Source of the DNA: Selaginella tamariscina
Taxonomy: Eukaryota; Streptophyta; Lycopodiopsida; Selaginellales; Selaginellaceae
Reading direction: 5' to 3'
DNA: 64,000 nt
NCBI GenBank assembly: GCA_003024785.1
Contig: PUQB01000313.1
Span: 145,602-209,601, forward strand
Position 1 is the first letter of the stretch. Each line of letters begins with the position of its first letter. This document shows positions 50,701 to 63,189 of the stretch, one piece after another. The notes beneath the pieces are model-generated. The model was not told the origin of the DNA. It saw only the letters and a program-made list of their open reading frames with translations, and ran no database searches. A program made the position numbers and the translations under genes.

Positions 50701-52519
50701 AAAAACACACACTTGCAAACCATTTTAGAAAACCATAAAAAAATTTGGAAACCATTATTAAAATCATATTTATTATACCAAACTAGCTTTTAAACCATAT
50801 TGATAAAAATAAAATAAAATAAAATAAATAGTCATAATGACTAACCATAAATACAAAAAAACCACTTAAAAATCATTTTTAAAACCATAAAACCATGTGA
50901 CTACATAAACCTATGTAACACAACTTGTTATAATGTTTTTATGGTGATAAACAAATATATCAAACATGTTTAGTTCTTTCTTTGTACTAATAAAAAAAAA
51001 GATATTATCAATCTTGTACTTGAATGTGGAGGTTTTTAACATCATAGTTTTCCAAATAATATTATTTCAAATTAAAGATCATACTTAATATTTTAATTTT
51101 GAAAAAAAAAATCTTAACACTATTCATTCCTTGAAAATTGAGACTTCATTAGTATTTATTAATTACTCCTTATATTTTTTTTAAATCAATAATTACTTAA
51201 ATATATAATAATATATGATAATATAATTAATATATTAAATCTTACATCATTATTATAAAGTTAATAATATACTAACTAGCTTTAATGTGGGTTGAATTAA
51301 ATTATTAACTTAATAATATGAAACTATGGATACCATATCAACTTTAAAACATTACTTAAAATGCTTCATTAATTATTAATACAAAATTGAGTTTATCTAT
51401 AACAATTCTAAACATTTATTTATAAGGCGGAATACTTTTCTTTGTGTTTATAGAACAATGCCCACAGTTTAACTTCCTCTTTATATTTATATAGCTTATG
51501 ATTAATTTTAATATATTTAACAATTATATAACGACTTTTATGTTTATCTTCCATAGGTTAAACAATATGCTGATTCTCATTAAACTTCTCTTATTTATTA
51601 AGTTGGTAATCAAGTTTAATTTCAATAATGACATAATTAAATTAGTATTCTTTTGAATTATATTTCTAGTATCTTAGGCCCTACAAAATTCTCAAAAATT
51701 AATCTTATCATCTATAAGTTGAATTTGCCATTTTTTTTTTTCAAGTTTCATTTAATATTTTATACTTTTTTGTTCAAGTCATAACATACATTCTTCATCC
51801 TAAGTTGTGTTTTTTTCTTCTTTTATCATTGTAAAAATAATCCCAAGTATAAATTAAATCCATGTTTTTATCAATAGTAATTTCAATACCTAATTGATTA
51901 AAATTTCTCTTATTATATTTAAAACATCATGTACAAGGTTATTATATACATTAATAATCGTGTATGTCTTCTACTTCTTTAAGAAAATTATTTTTCTATA
52001 AAATTTACATGGGAACTTAGTTGTAACTTTTGTTATATGGTTAAGAAAAATGTTAATTTTTATTGATTCTATTGCAACAAACTCGGATTCACTAATTTGT
52101 AAAATTTGTTATTAAAAGGGGGGGGTATATATCATATAACATTTAAATCTAATAGATAAGCAAATTTATAAGAAAATAGTTTTAAGTTAAGCATAAATTA
52201 AAATTAATTTAAAATTCTAAAGTTGACACAAGCCAAAATTATTTTAGGTTGAGAATATATAAAGTTAGGCATTACCATTATACGATTAGTTTTTATTATA
52301 TTAATAGATTAATCTCTTTTTCATTTCTCGATTTTTAATTTTATCTTTTGTTATCAAGTGAATTAGGGCTTAGGAATAAACTTGCTCATGAGTAAATAAA
52401 TAAATTGATGTAAATTTTGAGGGAGCTTCATTATAAAATAAAGTAATATAAAAGAGATTTATTATAAAAAAGGTTGTTAAATTAAGTCAAATGTAAGGCA
52501 AAGTTTTTTTTTATTTATC
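47717..52519. other. Long AT-rich stretch without recognisable genes
   Basis: Nearly 5 kb with very low GC and no open frame above about 80 codons that resembles a protein. 47720-48120 still has moderate GC and may be further element sequence. The word AACCAT or AAACCAT occurs many times in irregular spacing between about 50515 and 50900. A run of eight G lies near 52120. No tRNA or rRNA was seen. Confidence 0.5.
50515..50900. repeat. AACCAT-rich irregular short repeat
   Basis: ACCAT/AACCAT appears at least fifteen times, spaced 10-40 bases, separated by A- and T-rich filler. It is too irregular for a simple tandem array; it may be a degenerate minisatellite. Confidence 0.6.
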
Positions 52520-52858
52520 AAGCCACAATTCAAGAGCAAGGAGGCTTGACTCAAAAGCAAAACAAGAATTAGGAACAAAACGATAATAAAAGGCAAGAAC
52601 AAAAAAACAAGACAAGAATGATCGTAGAATGATTGGTATTAATGATTGTACAACAATTAGTTGGAGCTTTTATGTTCACAACTCCAAAAATTAATCTAGG
52701 CATAAGTTAAAAATATACTCCAAGAGCTAATCTAGTCATGAACTAAAAATAATGTCCCTTATCCTGTAAGCATATCATGTAGGCATGCATATCCTGTAGG
52801 TATATCTTGTAAGCATATCATGTATCCCGTATCCTGTATCCTGTATCGTGTCGTGACA
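52520..52858 (-). repeat. 3' LTR of the old Ty3 element
   Basis: Ends GTCGTGACA on the plus strand and contains a variable array of ATCCTGTA and AGCATATC words near 52758-52850. Confidence 0.85.
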
Positions 52859-55800
52859 GTACCTCCTCCCTAAAAACGAGTTCCACGAGTCCTAAGACTT
52901 GGTTTAGTAAGATACATCGATGGAAGGCAACAACCTTGGAAGAACATGGAGTAAATTGGATGTAGGTTCCTAAGTGCGATTAGTAGGCAAATAACCTTTT
53001 CAATCCACAAGTATTGAAGTTGGCAGCGATGAAGACGAGAATCAAGGATGGCTGCAACTTCGTACTCAGGTTCTCATCAATGACCACAGGGGGGAGGAGA
53101 AGAAGCACAACTAGGAAGAGAAGAAGGATGATACGGTTCCAACAAAGAGGTGTGAAACATAGGATGAAGTTTCATAATAAATGGTAACTCTAGTCGGAAA
53201 GCTATAGGATTGACTTCAGCCGCAATTCTGTAAGGGCCTAATCATTGAAAATCCAACTTAGAAGAAGGATGTTGGTGCAAATATGCTGACAAAGAAGCCA
53301 CATGAGATCACCAATCTTGTATCCAGGTGCCAGCTGACGATGAATATCAGCATGACGTTTGTACCGTTCTTGTGCCTATTGAAGATGAACTCGGAGATCA
53401 TCTTGTACCTAACGAAGATGCTGAAATGATCATGTACTGCAGGAGTGGAAGAAGGAGAAGCATGAGGAACAAAGTCAAACGTGGATGGTAGCTTGTAAGA
53501 GCGAAGAAAGGTGTCTAGCCTGTAAATGTGTGAACGGAGTTTGTAAGCAAACTCCGCTATAGGAAGAAGGTCCAACAATTGTTCTGTTGATAATTGATGA
53601 AGCAGCAAAGATACTGCTCTAAGATCTGAATCGTGCGTTTACTGGCCATCAGTTTGCGGATGATATCTTGAAGAAAGATTCGTAGACTCCGGAGAAGCTC
53701 TCGTTACAATCTGGACATAAATTGTGGGCCTTATTAAAAACAATGCTCTCAGGAAGACCATGATGTTGGAACACTTCGCGGATTACTAACTTAGCAGTTG
53801 TCTGGCCTGTAGCCGTCTTGTTACATAATAGGAAATGAGCCTGTTTGGTGAAACAGTCAACCACCACAAGAACTGCATCAAATCCACGAAAGGAGGAAGA
53901 TTTGTGAGAAAATCCATAGAAATGAATCTCCAAGGAGCAAGGGAATAGGAAGAGAACGAAGAAGACTAGAGGGTGCGTGATGAGGCATCTTCGACCTGTT
54001 GTAGGTGTCACAACTCCATACAAACTTTTTCACAAAACCTCGCAACCCAGGCCACCAATAGTTGTGGTCACCAACTCAACTATCTTCGCCAACCAAAATG
54101 TATGTAGCTGGGGTATCATGACAATCATGTACCACACGAGTCCTGTAAATACCAACATGAATGTACATGAGACCTTCTGGTATAGAGTCCGTCCTATATG
54201 ACAACAACTTGTAGTTTGTAAGAAACTGGAGGAAGAGGAGCTTATGATGTCAGGACTAATGTGTGAACAATTTTTTACCAAGTCGTATGTTAGCCAACTG
54301 CAAATGGATGTCTTGTAAAAGTGTTAAATTTTTGGAGCCTAATGAACTTGTAGTGCCACACGAAATCATTCAAGACCAAATAACACTTGCTTTTGACAGT
54401 CATATGCAAGATCGGTTGCATCCGCTTTGCCATTCTAAAAACCAGGCCCATAAACAATGATAAAATCAAAACTTGATAAAAATTCTGCCCACCTAGCCTG
54501 TCACCGACTGAGAACTCAAGCCATTTGAAAAAACTCCAGGTTCTTATGATCGTAAGAACTTGTATAGGATGTGCCCTTCCAAGAAGTGCCGCCACTCCTC
54601 GAACAAATCCATAATGCCTTAAGTTCCTTGTCATGAAATTCGTAATTATTTTTGTTAAAAGGAACTTACGAGAGTGAAAGGCTACAGGATGGAGTAATTT
54701 GTCTTCTCCAATTGTGATAAGATAGAACTTAATACAAAGTCCGAAGCATTTGCTTCAACGAAGAAGAAACAAAAATGATTAGAATGTGCTAAAATTAGAG
54801 CTGTCATGAAGGCGTTCTTCAGTGTTAAGAATGCATGTTCCGCCTTATTGGACCAAGAGAAATCCCATGTGCGCTTGGTGAGTTCCATGAGTAGAAGTAC
54901 ACGCTTGGAGAAGTCCTGTATGAATCGCCTGTAGAAGTTTGCAAAGCCAAGGAAACATTATACGTCTTGTACAAACTTGGGCCTCTTCCACTCCATATTT
55001 TTCACCTTATGCATGTCCATGGAAACGCCAACAGGAGAGACGATGTAGCCCAAGAACTTCACAGTATCCCTATCGAAAAAACACTTTTCCAACTTTGCAT
55101 ACAAGCCATGCTCGTGAAACTTCTGTAGAACTAGTCGTACATGCTTGTCATGTGTCGCCTGGTCCTTGGAGAAAATATCACCACAAACTGGTCCAAGAAG
55201 TTGCGAAAGATGTCGTTTACCATGTGTTGGAACATGACTAGGGCATTTGTAAGTCCGAAAGGCATCACCGTGTACTCGAAATGTCCATACTTTGTATAAA
55301 AGGCAGTCTTCCACTCATTGCATAGACGAATTTGTACAAGATTATAGGCCCCTCGTAAGTCAATCTTCGTGAACACCTTTGTTCCTCGTAACCGATTAAG
55401 AAGTTTCGGAATCAATGGCAATGGGTACTGGTTCCAGATGGTGACTTGATTTAAACCCCTGTACTCCACAACCGAATGCAAACTCCCATCTTTCTTCTTG
55501 ACAAAGAAGATATGTGCTGCAGAGGACTTTGAGTGACGAATAAAGCCGAATGCCAAATTATCCTCGATGTACTGGTGAAGAATCTCCAATTCTGTAAGTG
55601 ACAGTGAATAAATCGGTCCGAACGGTGGAGTCTTTCCTTCCGCAAGATCAATAGAACAATCGTAAGACCTATGAATAGGAAGAATTGCAACCTTGTTTTA
55701 TCAAAAACGTCATGAAAAGGAGTGATACTTAGATGGTAGGGAAGAAGTAGGAGAAGGAAAAGGAGATTGAAAAACAGGAGAGTCAGATACAGGAGAGGTA

Positions 55801-57812
55801 GAAGAGGACATAGGAATTACTTGAAAAGTGAAAAGATGAAAAGGAGCAAAATCAGTGGCAAGTTCATGCATAGTAATGGTAAGAACGTAGAGAGGAGAAG
55901 GAGGGAGCTGTGAATGAAAAGAAAAAGGATCTTGGAAGATGGAATAGAAGGAGAGTAATAAAAAGAGGCAGGATTGAGGAAAACTTATGTTGATGTTGAC
56001 AAGTGTACAAAATTAGAAGATTCCTGTACAGAAGTCTGTGAATGCACAGGAGTGAAGAGAGTATGCGAATGTGCTGACAAACTAACAAGAGGTGGATCCT
56101 GTTGAGAAGGAACCTTCGACACTAATACAAGATTTTGGAAAAACCCTGTACAGGAATTCGTGAACTTACAGGAGTGGAGAGAGTCTGCAGATGTGTTGAT
56201 GAACTGACATGTGGTGAATCCTGTCAAGGAGGATTCTTCAACACTGATACAAGAACATGCACAGTCAATCTATAGCTTGTACTGCCTCAGACACTAAGGT
56301 CATATCTTGCACGTGAGAAGGTACATGATTAATCCTGGCTGCCGGAGAGGAAAACGTGAGCGTCCTAGACCTCTAGTTGATCTGAGGATTTGTAACCACG
56401 AACCATGGCATGCCCAAAATGATGGAAGTCGTCCGAGTCTTGATTAAGTTGAAGAAAATTGAATAATTGAATGCGGCATGAGTGCAAGAGAGAGGTGTGA
56501 TAACATAGGTAATTGCGCCAGAAGTAATCAGACGACCATCTATAACCTTTACAGGAACTGCACGCTTCAACTTCACCATCGGAATGCCATGCTAAGTTGT
56601 AAAAGTGTCATCCATGAAGCATGCATTTGCACCAGTGTTCAACAGGGCAAACTCCTTGAGCTCTCGATTATTGAGGTGAATTTGTACAGGAAATTTGAGT
56701 GATGGAATGGTGTGAGCAACACTAATGGAGCCTGCACCTACATCCAACTTCGCGGCTCCTAAACGAAGTGGACATTGAAGTTTTTCAACTTAACTTCAGC
56801 TTCAACTTTATGCATCTTCAACTTCCTGGCTTTAATAGGACATTTTGCCACATTGTGTCCTGCTTTACCACAATACAAGCATAAGTTCTCACCGCGACAA
56901 TCTTGTTTCTCAGTAGCTGAAAGTGGGCCACGCTTGTACTTGTCAACCTCCATAAGAACTACTCCAGAAAGTGTCATAGGAATATGTGCTACAAGTACAA
57001 GATTGGCTTGCAGGAACTGGTGACGGGATTTTTCCTAACAATGCTCGAACAAACGGTTGTCGTAGCGAATGGCATGTTGCATGATCTTTGCTAAGGTTTG
57101 AGCATCCGGTAACGTAAGGAGAAGGTCCTTCACGTCATCCCTCAACCCGAAACGAAAGTGTTCGATCAATGCAGTTTCATCCCATAGAATGTTTGTGCAA
57201 AGTTGCTGAAATTCGAATGCATAGATGGAAGCTAGTCGGAATCCTTGTGTGAGCTTCCTTAATAACTTCGTGCATGCGAAACGGTACTTATCGGGAAGCA
57301 GGCTTCAAAGGCAGCCATAAATCCTTCAAAGCCTTCCATCAATGGATCGTCAGGCTCCAGCAAAGGGGCAACCCAAGCCCGTGGGGATCCAACTAGTAAG
57401 GATGCCAAAAGGCCAACCTTTTGTGCATCAATCGAGTAGCGGCGTGGTTGCATACAAATCAAAAGCTTGATCTGATTCAAAAAACCTTGAAAATTCGTGC
57501 GATTGACAATGAACTTTTTTGGCATGTTGATCTTTGGTAGTTCAATTGAGAGAAAACCACGAATGCTTGAGAGAGAGCCTATGCAATAGTCTTGAAAGAT
57601 GCATCAGCAACTGCATGCGCCACATTGGTGGAACCTTGCAGATCTGTGACCACTTGGTGCAAAGTGGCTAGCTCATGAAGCAACATTTGATGCTCGTGTT
57701 GAAATTGCTCAAAATTTGGCATGATCCATGAAAGAAAGAAGAAGGAAAACAAGGGAAAAAAGCTAAAAAAAAAAAAGTAATTGAAAATCAAGGAGTTATA
57801 AAATCAATTACT

Positions 57813-58123
57813 AAGCCATGATCCAAGAGCAAAGAGACTTGACTCAAGATCAGGACAAGAATTATGAACAAGACGAGAATAAGAGGTAAGGAACAAGACA
57901 AAACAAAACAAGAATAATCGTAGAATGACTGGTGTTGATAGTAATTGATTGTACAATAATTAGGTTGGAGCTTTTATGTTCACAACTCTAAGAGCCAATC
58001 TAAAAATAATGTTCCTTATCCTGTAAGTATATCCTGTAAGCATATCATAAGATATATCATGTAGATATATCTTATAGGCATATCCTGTATCCCGTATCCT
58101 ATATCCTGTATCGGGTCGTGACA
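57813..58123 (-). repeat. 5' LTR of the old Ty3 element
   Basis: Similar to 52520-52858, with a shorter version of the ATCCTGTA word array. The right flank starts with TTATC, matching the left flank of the element. Confidence 0.85.
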
Positions 58124-58128
58124 TTATC

Positions 58129-59485
58129 AAGAGTAACTCCATAATCATGTTTTAAGTGTTCTACATGTCAAATATTGTTTAAGTTTCCAAAATGTGTTTG
58201 CTCACGCATTATACTTAACATTCTAGTATGTTTATACTCATCTTTGAATGAGACTTATCCAACATAATTTAATTGGTTCTTCCTCCTTAAGTGATGTCAC
58301 ACTCAGGTCACTCTCTAGGCAAGTTAGGTTCATACACATAATTTACTTAGTTCTTCTTATTTAAGATGGTGTTATATATGTGATCATTTAATTAATTAGT
58401 CACTTGGTTATACTTAATATGATTTTACACATGTGACCATCTTCTTAGTTAATATGTAGTTCATTTAGTTATATTTATCCAAGATAATGCTATGTAATGT
58501 TTTTAAATTTTTTTTGTCCTTTATGTTGTAAGTTGTCTACTACATGATATTGGTTTGTCTTTAACTTTAAGTTTATTAATGAATGGTAAACCTATTTTGA
58601 ATGAATTTAATGGGTTTGTATCTTGAAACTCCTTTTATGAGTCAGGCGCATGATCTTTTTATACGTGTAATTCCTCTAAAACTTATGTGAATGATTAATA
58701 TTATATTATGTGGGTTAAATGTGTTTAAAGAACAAGTCTTTCATTATGAGTGTATCTCACATTCTTTTCTTGAAAAAACATGATAGATCTTTAAGATTTC
58801 AAGGTCAATTAAGTATGTGATTGAATTTGAAGTTGTCTTTCAAAAAAAGTTATTGAACTAAACACAAGTATTAAAATCATGCACTAAGTTTTATAATAAT
58901 GTTAAGATATCTTATGAAAGATAACATTATTAAATTTTGAGAAAATTACATTTGTACCCTTTAAATTTGTTATGTTTACATATATATCTTTAGAAATTTA
59001 AATTTACATATATATCTTTAAAATTCAATTAAAACTTCATGCATTACCTATATATTGTAATATAATATAACTATTTCAAATTAATAGTCTTTGTTTATTT
59101 ATATATTTTATGATAATTTAATAATGCTTATTTAAACTTCATTATATATTTTTTAGATTTACTTAATTATATATATAAGTATGCCTTTAAAAATTTATAA
59201 TTAATTGAAATATATCTAATGTTTAACTCCAAAATGCAAGCAATTAAACATATGTATCACAATATAATATGAAATAAGTACTTTAAAAATATAACATTTA
59301 GTAGCATTTGCTTATTTATAATATTTATTATTAATTTACTAATGTCCATTTAATATGATTTCATTTCAGTTTGTTATAACAATAAAATTATTTATAATAT
59401 TGAAAATTTAAATATAATAACTTAAGTATATATGTAAATTTAAAACTTTCACAAGGTATTATATAATTTAAAACTTCCACAAGGG

Positions 59486-59516
<31 letters not shown>

Positions 59517-60434
59517 ATTTAAAACTTTTACAGAGTATATATGTAAATTTTAAAATGTTAAGGTTATATATATAAATATGCTAAACTTGAGGTATATATG
59601 TAATTTATTCTTTACCTTGTATTGTCTATTATATATTATTTATAAATATGAAGTTTATCGTATATCTCATAATAAGATAAATAAATGAAATCTGCACAAT
59701 GAATATATTTTTAATTACATGAAATAAATGAAACAAATATAACACTTTATACTTGACTATGTAAACTCATGCTGTGTATGCATCAGAAAAAAAAAACAAT
59801 AAAATAATATGTGAAAGGATAGAAACGTATGTGTATGTGGTGTTATTTGTGCAAGTGCTGAACACAAACTTATAAGCCAAATGCAATTTTATTATATATA
59901 TTTTCCAAGATCATGTGTATGTGTTTATGTTAATTTAAGTATCTATAGCGAGTGTTTATAACAATAACTATTAATAAATAAATTATTCACAATTTAATCT
60001 TATGTGCTATAAATAATCATCATAAGGTGGATTTAATATCGTTAAGATTGTGTTTACTTACTGACCAATACACAAGATGTTACACACTTAATATTATAAT
60101 TGCAATCAATTAACAAATATTAAGTCACGTATATGCATGTTTCATCAATTTCGTTATGTCAACAGTTAAATATATATTTTTATAAGCAAATACCAATTTA
60201 AGTGTGAATCTTATTGGCCTATATAAATGCAACAAATTAACAAATACATATGTAATATAGCGTAGTATTATATGTTTACAAGCAGCTCACATACACATGA
60301 TTAAGATAGAGCATGTGAACAAATCGAAATACTTTAATTAAGCTTATAATCTTAACAGTAAATACTTTTATAATGTATAGAATTAGATCATGCGTAACTA
60401 TATATCTATATGTGATATAAATAATTTAAGTAAT
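58129..60434. other. AT-rich intergenic DNA with a possible palindrome
   Basis: No gene seen. 58935-59025 and about 59510-59625 look like inverted copies: AAAATTACATTTGTACCCTT near 58940 against the complement of sequence near 59600, and TTTACATATATATC words on both sides. A (TA)n run lies at 59489-59515. The match is weak in such AT-rich DNA. Confidence 0.4.
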
Positions 60435-60833
60435 ATTAAAATGTCCCATTAAAATATCATAGTGAAGCCCGAAAATTCTTGGAATGCCGCCAACCACATT
60501 TTAAACGTGGCGACTTGTGACATTGCGGAAAAAATGCATGCTGACGTGGCAAACTCCGCGTGTATATGACTATATATGACTGCAATTACAAGTAGATACT
60601 TTTATAATGTAAGAATACCTATATGTGACGTGGCTTTGGTTTAAATAATTTTACAATATTAAGTATATATCTTAACTCATATTAAAATGTCTCATTAAAA
60701 TATCATAGTGAAGCCCGAAAATTCTTGGAATGCCGCCAACCACGACTTGGTATGTCTTATGACATTGCGGAGAAACTGCATGCTGACGTGGCAAACTCCG
60801 CGTGTATACGACTATATATGACTGCAATTACAA
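60435..60833 (+). promoter_or_regulatory. Tandemly duplicated promoter module with TGACGTGGC boxes
   Basis: 60435-60591 and 60681-60833 are direct copies of about 155 bases (for example AGCCCGAAAATTCTTGGAAT and CTGACGTGGCAAACTCCGCG in both). Each has one TGACGTGGC, at 60542-60550 and 60784-60792, and a third occurs between them at 60626-60634. TGACGTGG is a typical binding core for plant bZIP factors, as in ABA, light or stress promoters. The second copy ends about 35 bases before the start codon of the small gene at 60870, so at least part may be 5' untranslated sequence. Confidence 0.75.
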
Positions 60834-60869
60834 AGACAATTGCAGTTTTTATTATCTCTCCTTTCACAG

Positions 60870-61237
60870 ATGGGCTGTATTTCTAGCAAGTCTCTTCCGC
60901 AAATTCCACGTTTTCAGAAGCAGAAGCTCCCCAGTGTAGAAATCGTGAACAACACAGAGAAAACAGTGGGGCTGAGGGACAGGGGAGAGAGGTTTATGGA
61001 ATTCTGCGGCACAAAGTGAAACCAAGCCACACAGAGAGAGTAGAGGTAAACTTGAAGGATGCAGGGACTTATTACAGAATGGCAGTTCTTGTTATGGTGG
61101 ACGATGGAGACGACAGTAAGGTCGAGCCTACTATTCCTCCTTTGTTTATTGATACAGAGGATTTGATTGACCAGAAAAGAATTACTATTGAGAGGAAGAA
61201 TAACAAGTATGTGCTTGAAAAGAGCGATAGAGTGTGA
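60870..61237 (+). CDS. Small protein with N-terminal MGC lipidation signal, unknown function
   Basis: The start codon at 60870 opens MGCISSKSLPQIPRFQKQK, a classic N-myristoylation site (Gly2, Ser at 5-6) with a neighbouring cysteine for palmitoylation, so a membrane-anchored protein is likely. It continues VEIVNNTEKTVGLRDRGE and, after a one-base shift at the A-run 61013-61015, HTERVEVNLKDAGTYYRMAV and KRITIERKNNKYVLEKSDRV to the stop at 61235. Composition and alternating hydrophobic residues suggest beta strands. The length is about 122 codons. I do not recognise the family. The frameshift fits the base-loss pattern in other genes of this window. Confidence 0.6.
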
Positions 61238-61453
61238 TAAAGACGAACTTCATTCTTTTAGAGAGATCTGTAAATACAAAATTACATGTCAAACTTTTTA
61301 TTACACCTTTAGTCAAATACACATGAAACTCATGCGCACACAAGCACGCACACGCACGCACACTATAAATATGAGATACATGCTTATGTCTATGTATATA
61401 TGTAAAACCACACACACACACACACGCAGACAAGCCTAATAAAAGAGTAAACA

Positions 61454-62045
61454 TCATGACTCGAGTTTGGTCTCCACAGCTACAAAAATTGATCCTTTAT
61501 CACCACACCCACCTCATTTCTCATCCAAGTTCGATCATTCAAGTTAAACACGCACGCACACACGTGCACGCGCGGAGACAACATATACTTTCTCACCCTT
61601 TGGGTACATCCTCATAACTCTTATCTTGTTATTTGTCACTTCAAAGTTATCAAAGGTGACCAGGATCCTAGTACCTTCTTTTCCTCATGATATGCCATTT
61701 ATACATAAAGAACCTGAACAAGCACTCGTGTGTGTGTGTGTGTAATGCAGGCACACACGCACACACACACACATCTATACAGACGTCTACAGATACACAG
61801 AGACACCTTATTGCCTACCACTTAATCCCAAGAATGAAAAGTCTGCAATATTTTTTACTTTCCCTCCAGCCATGTCAATTATCTGAACGTAAAATACTTA
61901 AAAGAATAAAACATAAGCATACACGCACACACGCACACTCACTCTTGTAAGCTTCTTGTCTTTTCACAGTTCCGAATGCAAGAGGTTTAATTCTTGATAA
62001 GAATGGCCCTTCCTCAGTTGCAGCATATTTATCAGGGGTTTCTTC
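61454..62045 (-). CDS. Unassigned minus-strand gene fragment
   Basis: Four coding-like pieces lie on the minus strand, in order: 61937-62045 (EEGPFLSRIKPLAFGTVKRQ), about 61806-61880 (GGKVKNIADFSFLGLSG), about 61585-61690 (EGTRILVTFDNFEVTNNK, then RVMRMYPKGEKVYV) and a short end (GSIFVAVETKLES, stop at 61454). GT donors with (GT)n runs and AG acceptors lie between them, like introns elsewhere in the window. Frames do not all join cleanly: the second piece ends in a stop unless spliced earlier. No family recognised; the start codon was not found. Confidence 0.4.
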
Positions 62046-62667
62046 TGTAAAAACTACATGTATATAATGTACACACAGACACTATATAAGGTCACCTGCA
62101 TCCCCCCCCCTAATTATAATTAATTTAATAAAATTTAAATTTATACTGATATCTTAATTTTAATTAAAAGTAAAAAGTAATCAAATTTATAAAAATAAAA
62201 AGAGTATATAAAACTGCATATTATGCGTTTTATATAAACACACACATATATTCTGTAGATGTGTGTGTGTGTGTGCGGTTGTGTAATGACTTAGATGGGT
62301 AATAGAATGTCTAAATCAAATTTTGTACAGTTGCTCAAACTTTATATGGCTCTTCTTTATCGATTAAAATTTACATACTGTTTTTGTGCTAAAATCTAAT
62401 TTAGTTTTTTGATATATGTAGGGACTTCACTTTCGGACTCCACTTCAACAATTTAGTTCAACATTGAACTATTCTTACTTCACTGATTATAATAAGATCT
62501 TTTATTTCACCTGCGGCTATAACCATTTCAACATCTGCAAGAAACTTAGAATCAAGTTAAAATTGTTTCGCATTCGTTAAATAATCTAAGGTGGTCTATA
62601 GAGCATTTGATTATAGGTGGGCTTCATTTTATAGCATAGAAGGATTATGCATTGCATTCTTTTTTAG

Positions 62668-62811
62668 GAGATTGATGTGGAGGAGGTGGATTTCCTTTAC
62701 AATAGTCAGCATCTTCATTCACAGTCGGGTAGTCAAGGTGAAACTCTTGCAACATTGGAGCTTGGTTTGAGGTTCTCTCAAAATTCACAATTGAGCATGC
62801 TCCACGATTGA
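62668..62811 (+). CDS. Exon-like segment, unknown product
   Basis: After a TTTTTTAG acceptor the plus strand is open for 47 codons (EIDVEEVDFLYNSQHLHSQS, later LATLELGLRFSQNSQLSMLH) to a stop. Composition looks coding. It may be the last exon of a gene whose other exons I cannot find. Confidence 0.3.
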   Translation, partial: EIDVEEVDFLYNSQHLHSQSGSQGETLATLELGLRFSQNSQLSMLHD

Positions 62812-62917
62812 GATCGGCAGCTGCAGGGGCAGGTGGACTAGGGGGAAATGCTATAGGGGAAAGATCGCAGAAAACAGGGAAAAGGCATGCTAGGAACGGG
62901 TCTCGGCGAAAAGGGGG

Positions 62918-63058
62918 CTCCGGCTCAGGAGGCTCCGTATTATTCTAGTATATTCGTGGATATTCCAGGTATATTCTAGCATTTTTTAGAATATTTTCAA
63001 GAATATTTTTTGATATAAGTTTTTTTAATATGCCGACTGGCTTAATATTTGCCGACCA
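62918..63058 (-). repeat. SWIM-linked GTCGGCA/GAATATTC repeat, copy 2
   Basis: On the minus strand it runs GGTCGGCAAATATTAAGCCA, GTCGGCATATT, several GAATATTC-like units, then CGGAGCCTCCTGAGCCGGAG. It lies about 130 bases downstream of the second SWIM locus, as copy 1 does for the first. Confidence 0.7.
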
Positions 63059-63189
63059 ACAAAAAAATTATTTAAATTTTTAGAAATTTTTTTGAATACT
63101 TTATAAAAAAGTTCAATAAATTACTATTCAAACAAAGCATTTTTATGTAAACTATTTATTTCTATAGCACCGGTGGGTCATGAACTTTA

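Larger units (their letters stand above)
52520..58123 (-). mobile_element. Ty3/gypsy LTR retrotransposon, old and degraded
   Basis: Two LTRs (52520-52858, 339 bases; 57813-58123, 311 bases) differ by many substitutions and indels, and both sides carry TTATC as a 5-base target duplication (52515-52519 and 58124-58128). On the minus strand, in order: gag about 57.0-57.8 kb, a CCHC knuckle (CLYCGKAGHNVAKC) near 56870, protease region near 56.5 kb, reverse transcriptase about 55.1-55.6 kb, RNase H about 54.5-54.9 kb, integrase core about 53.3-54.0 kb. The gene order is that of Ty3 elements. The coding region is broken in many places, ten or more by eye. The LTR divergence makes it clearly older than the 8.7-13.5 kb element. 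Confidence 0.9.

Noticed and set aside
58935-59625. A third long foldback with high confidence
   Set aside because: Pairing is visible only in TA-rich words that would match by chance in this composition; kept as a weak note only.
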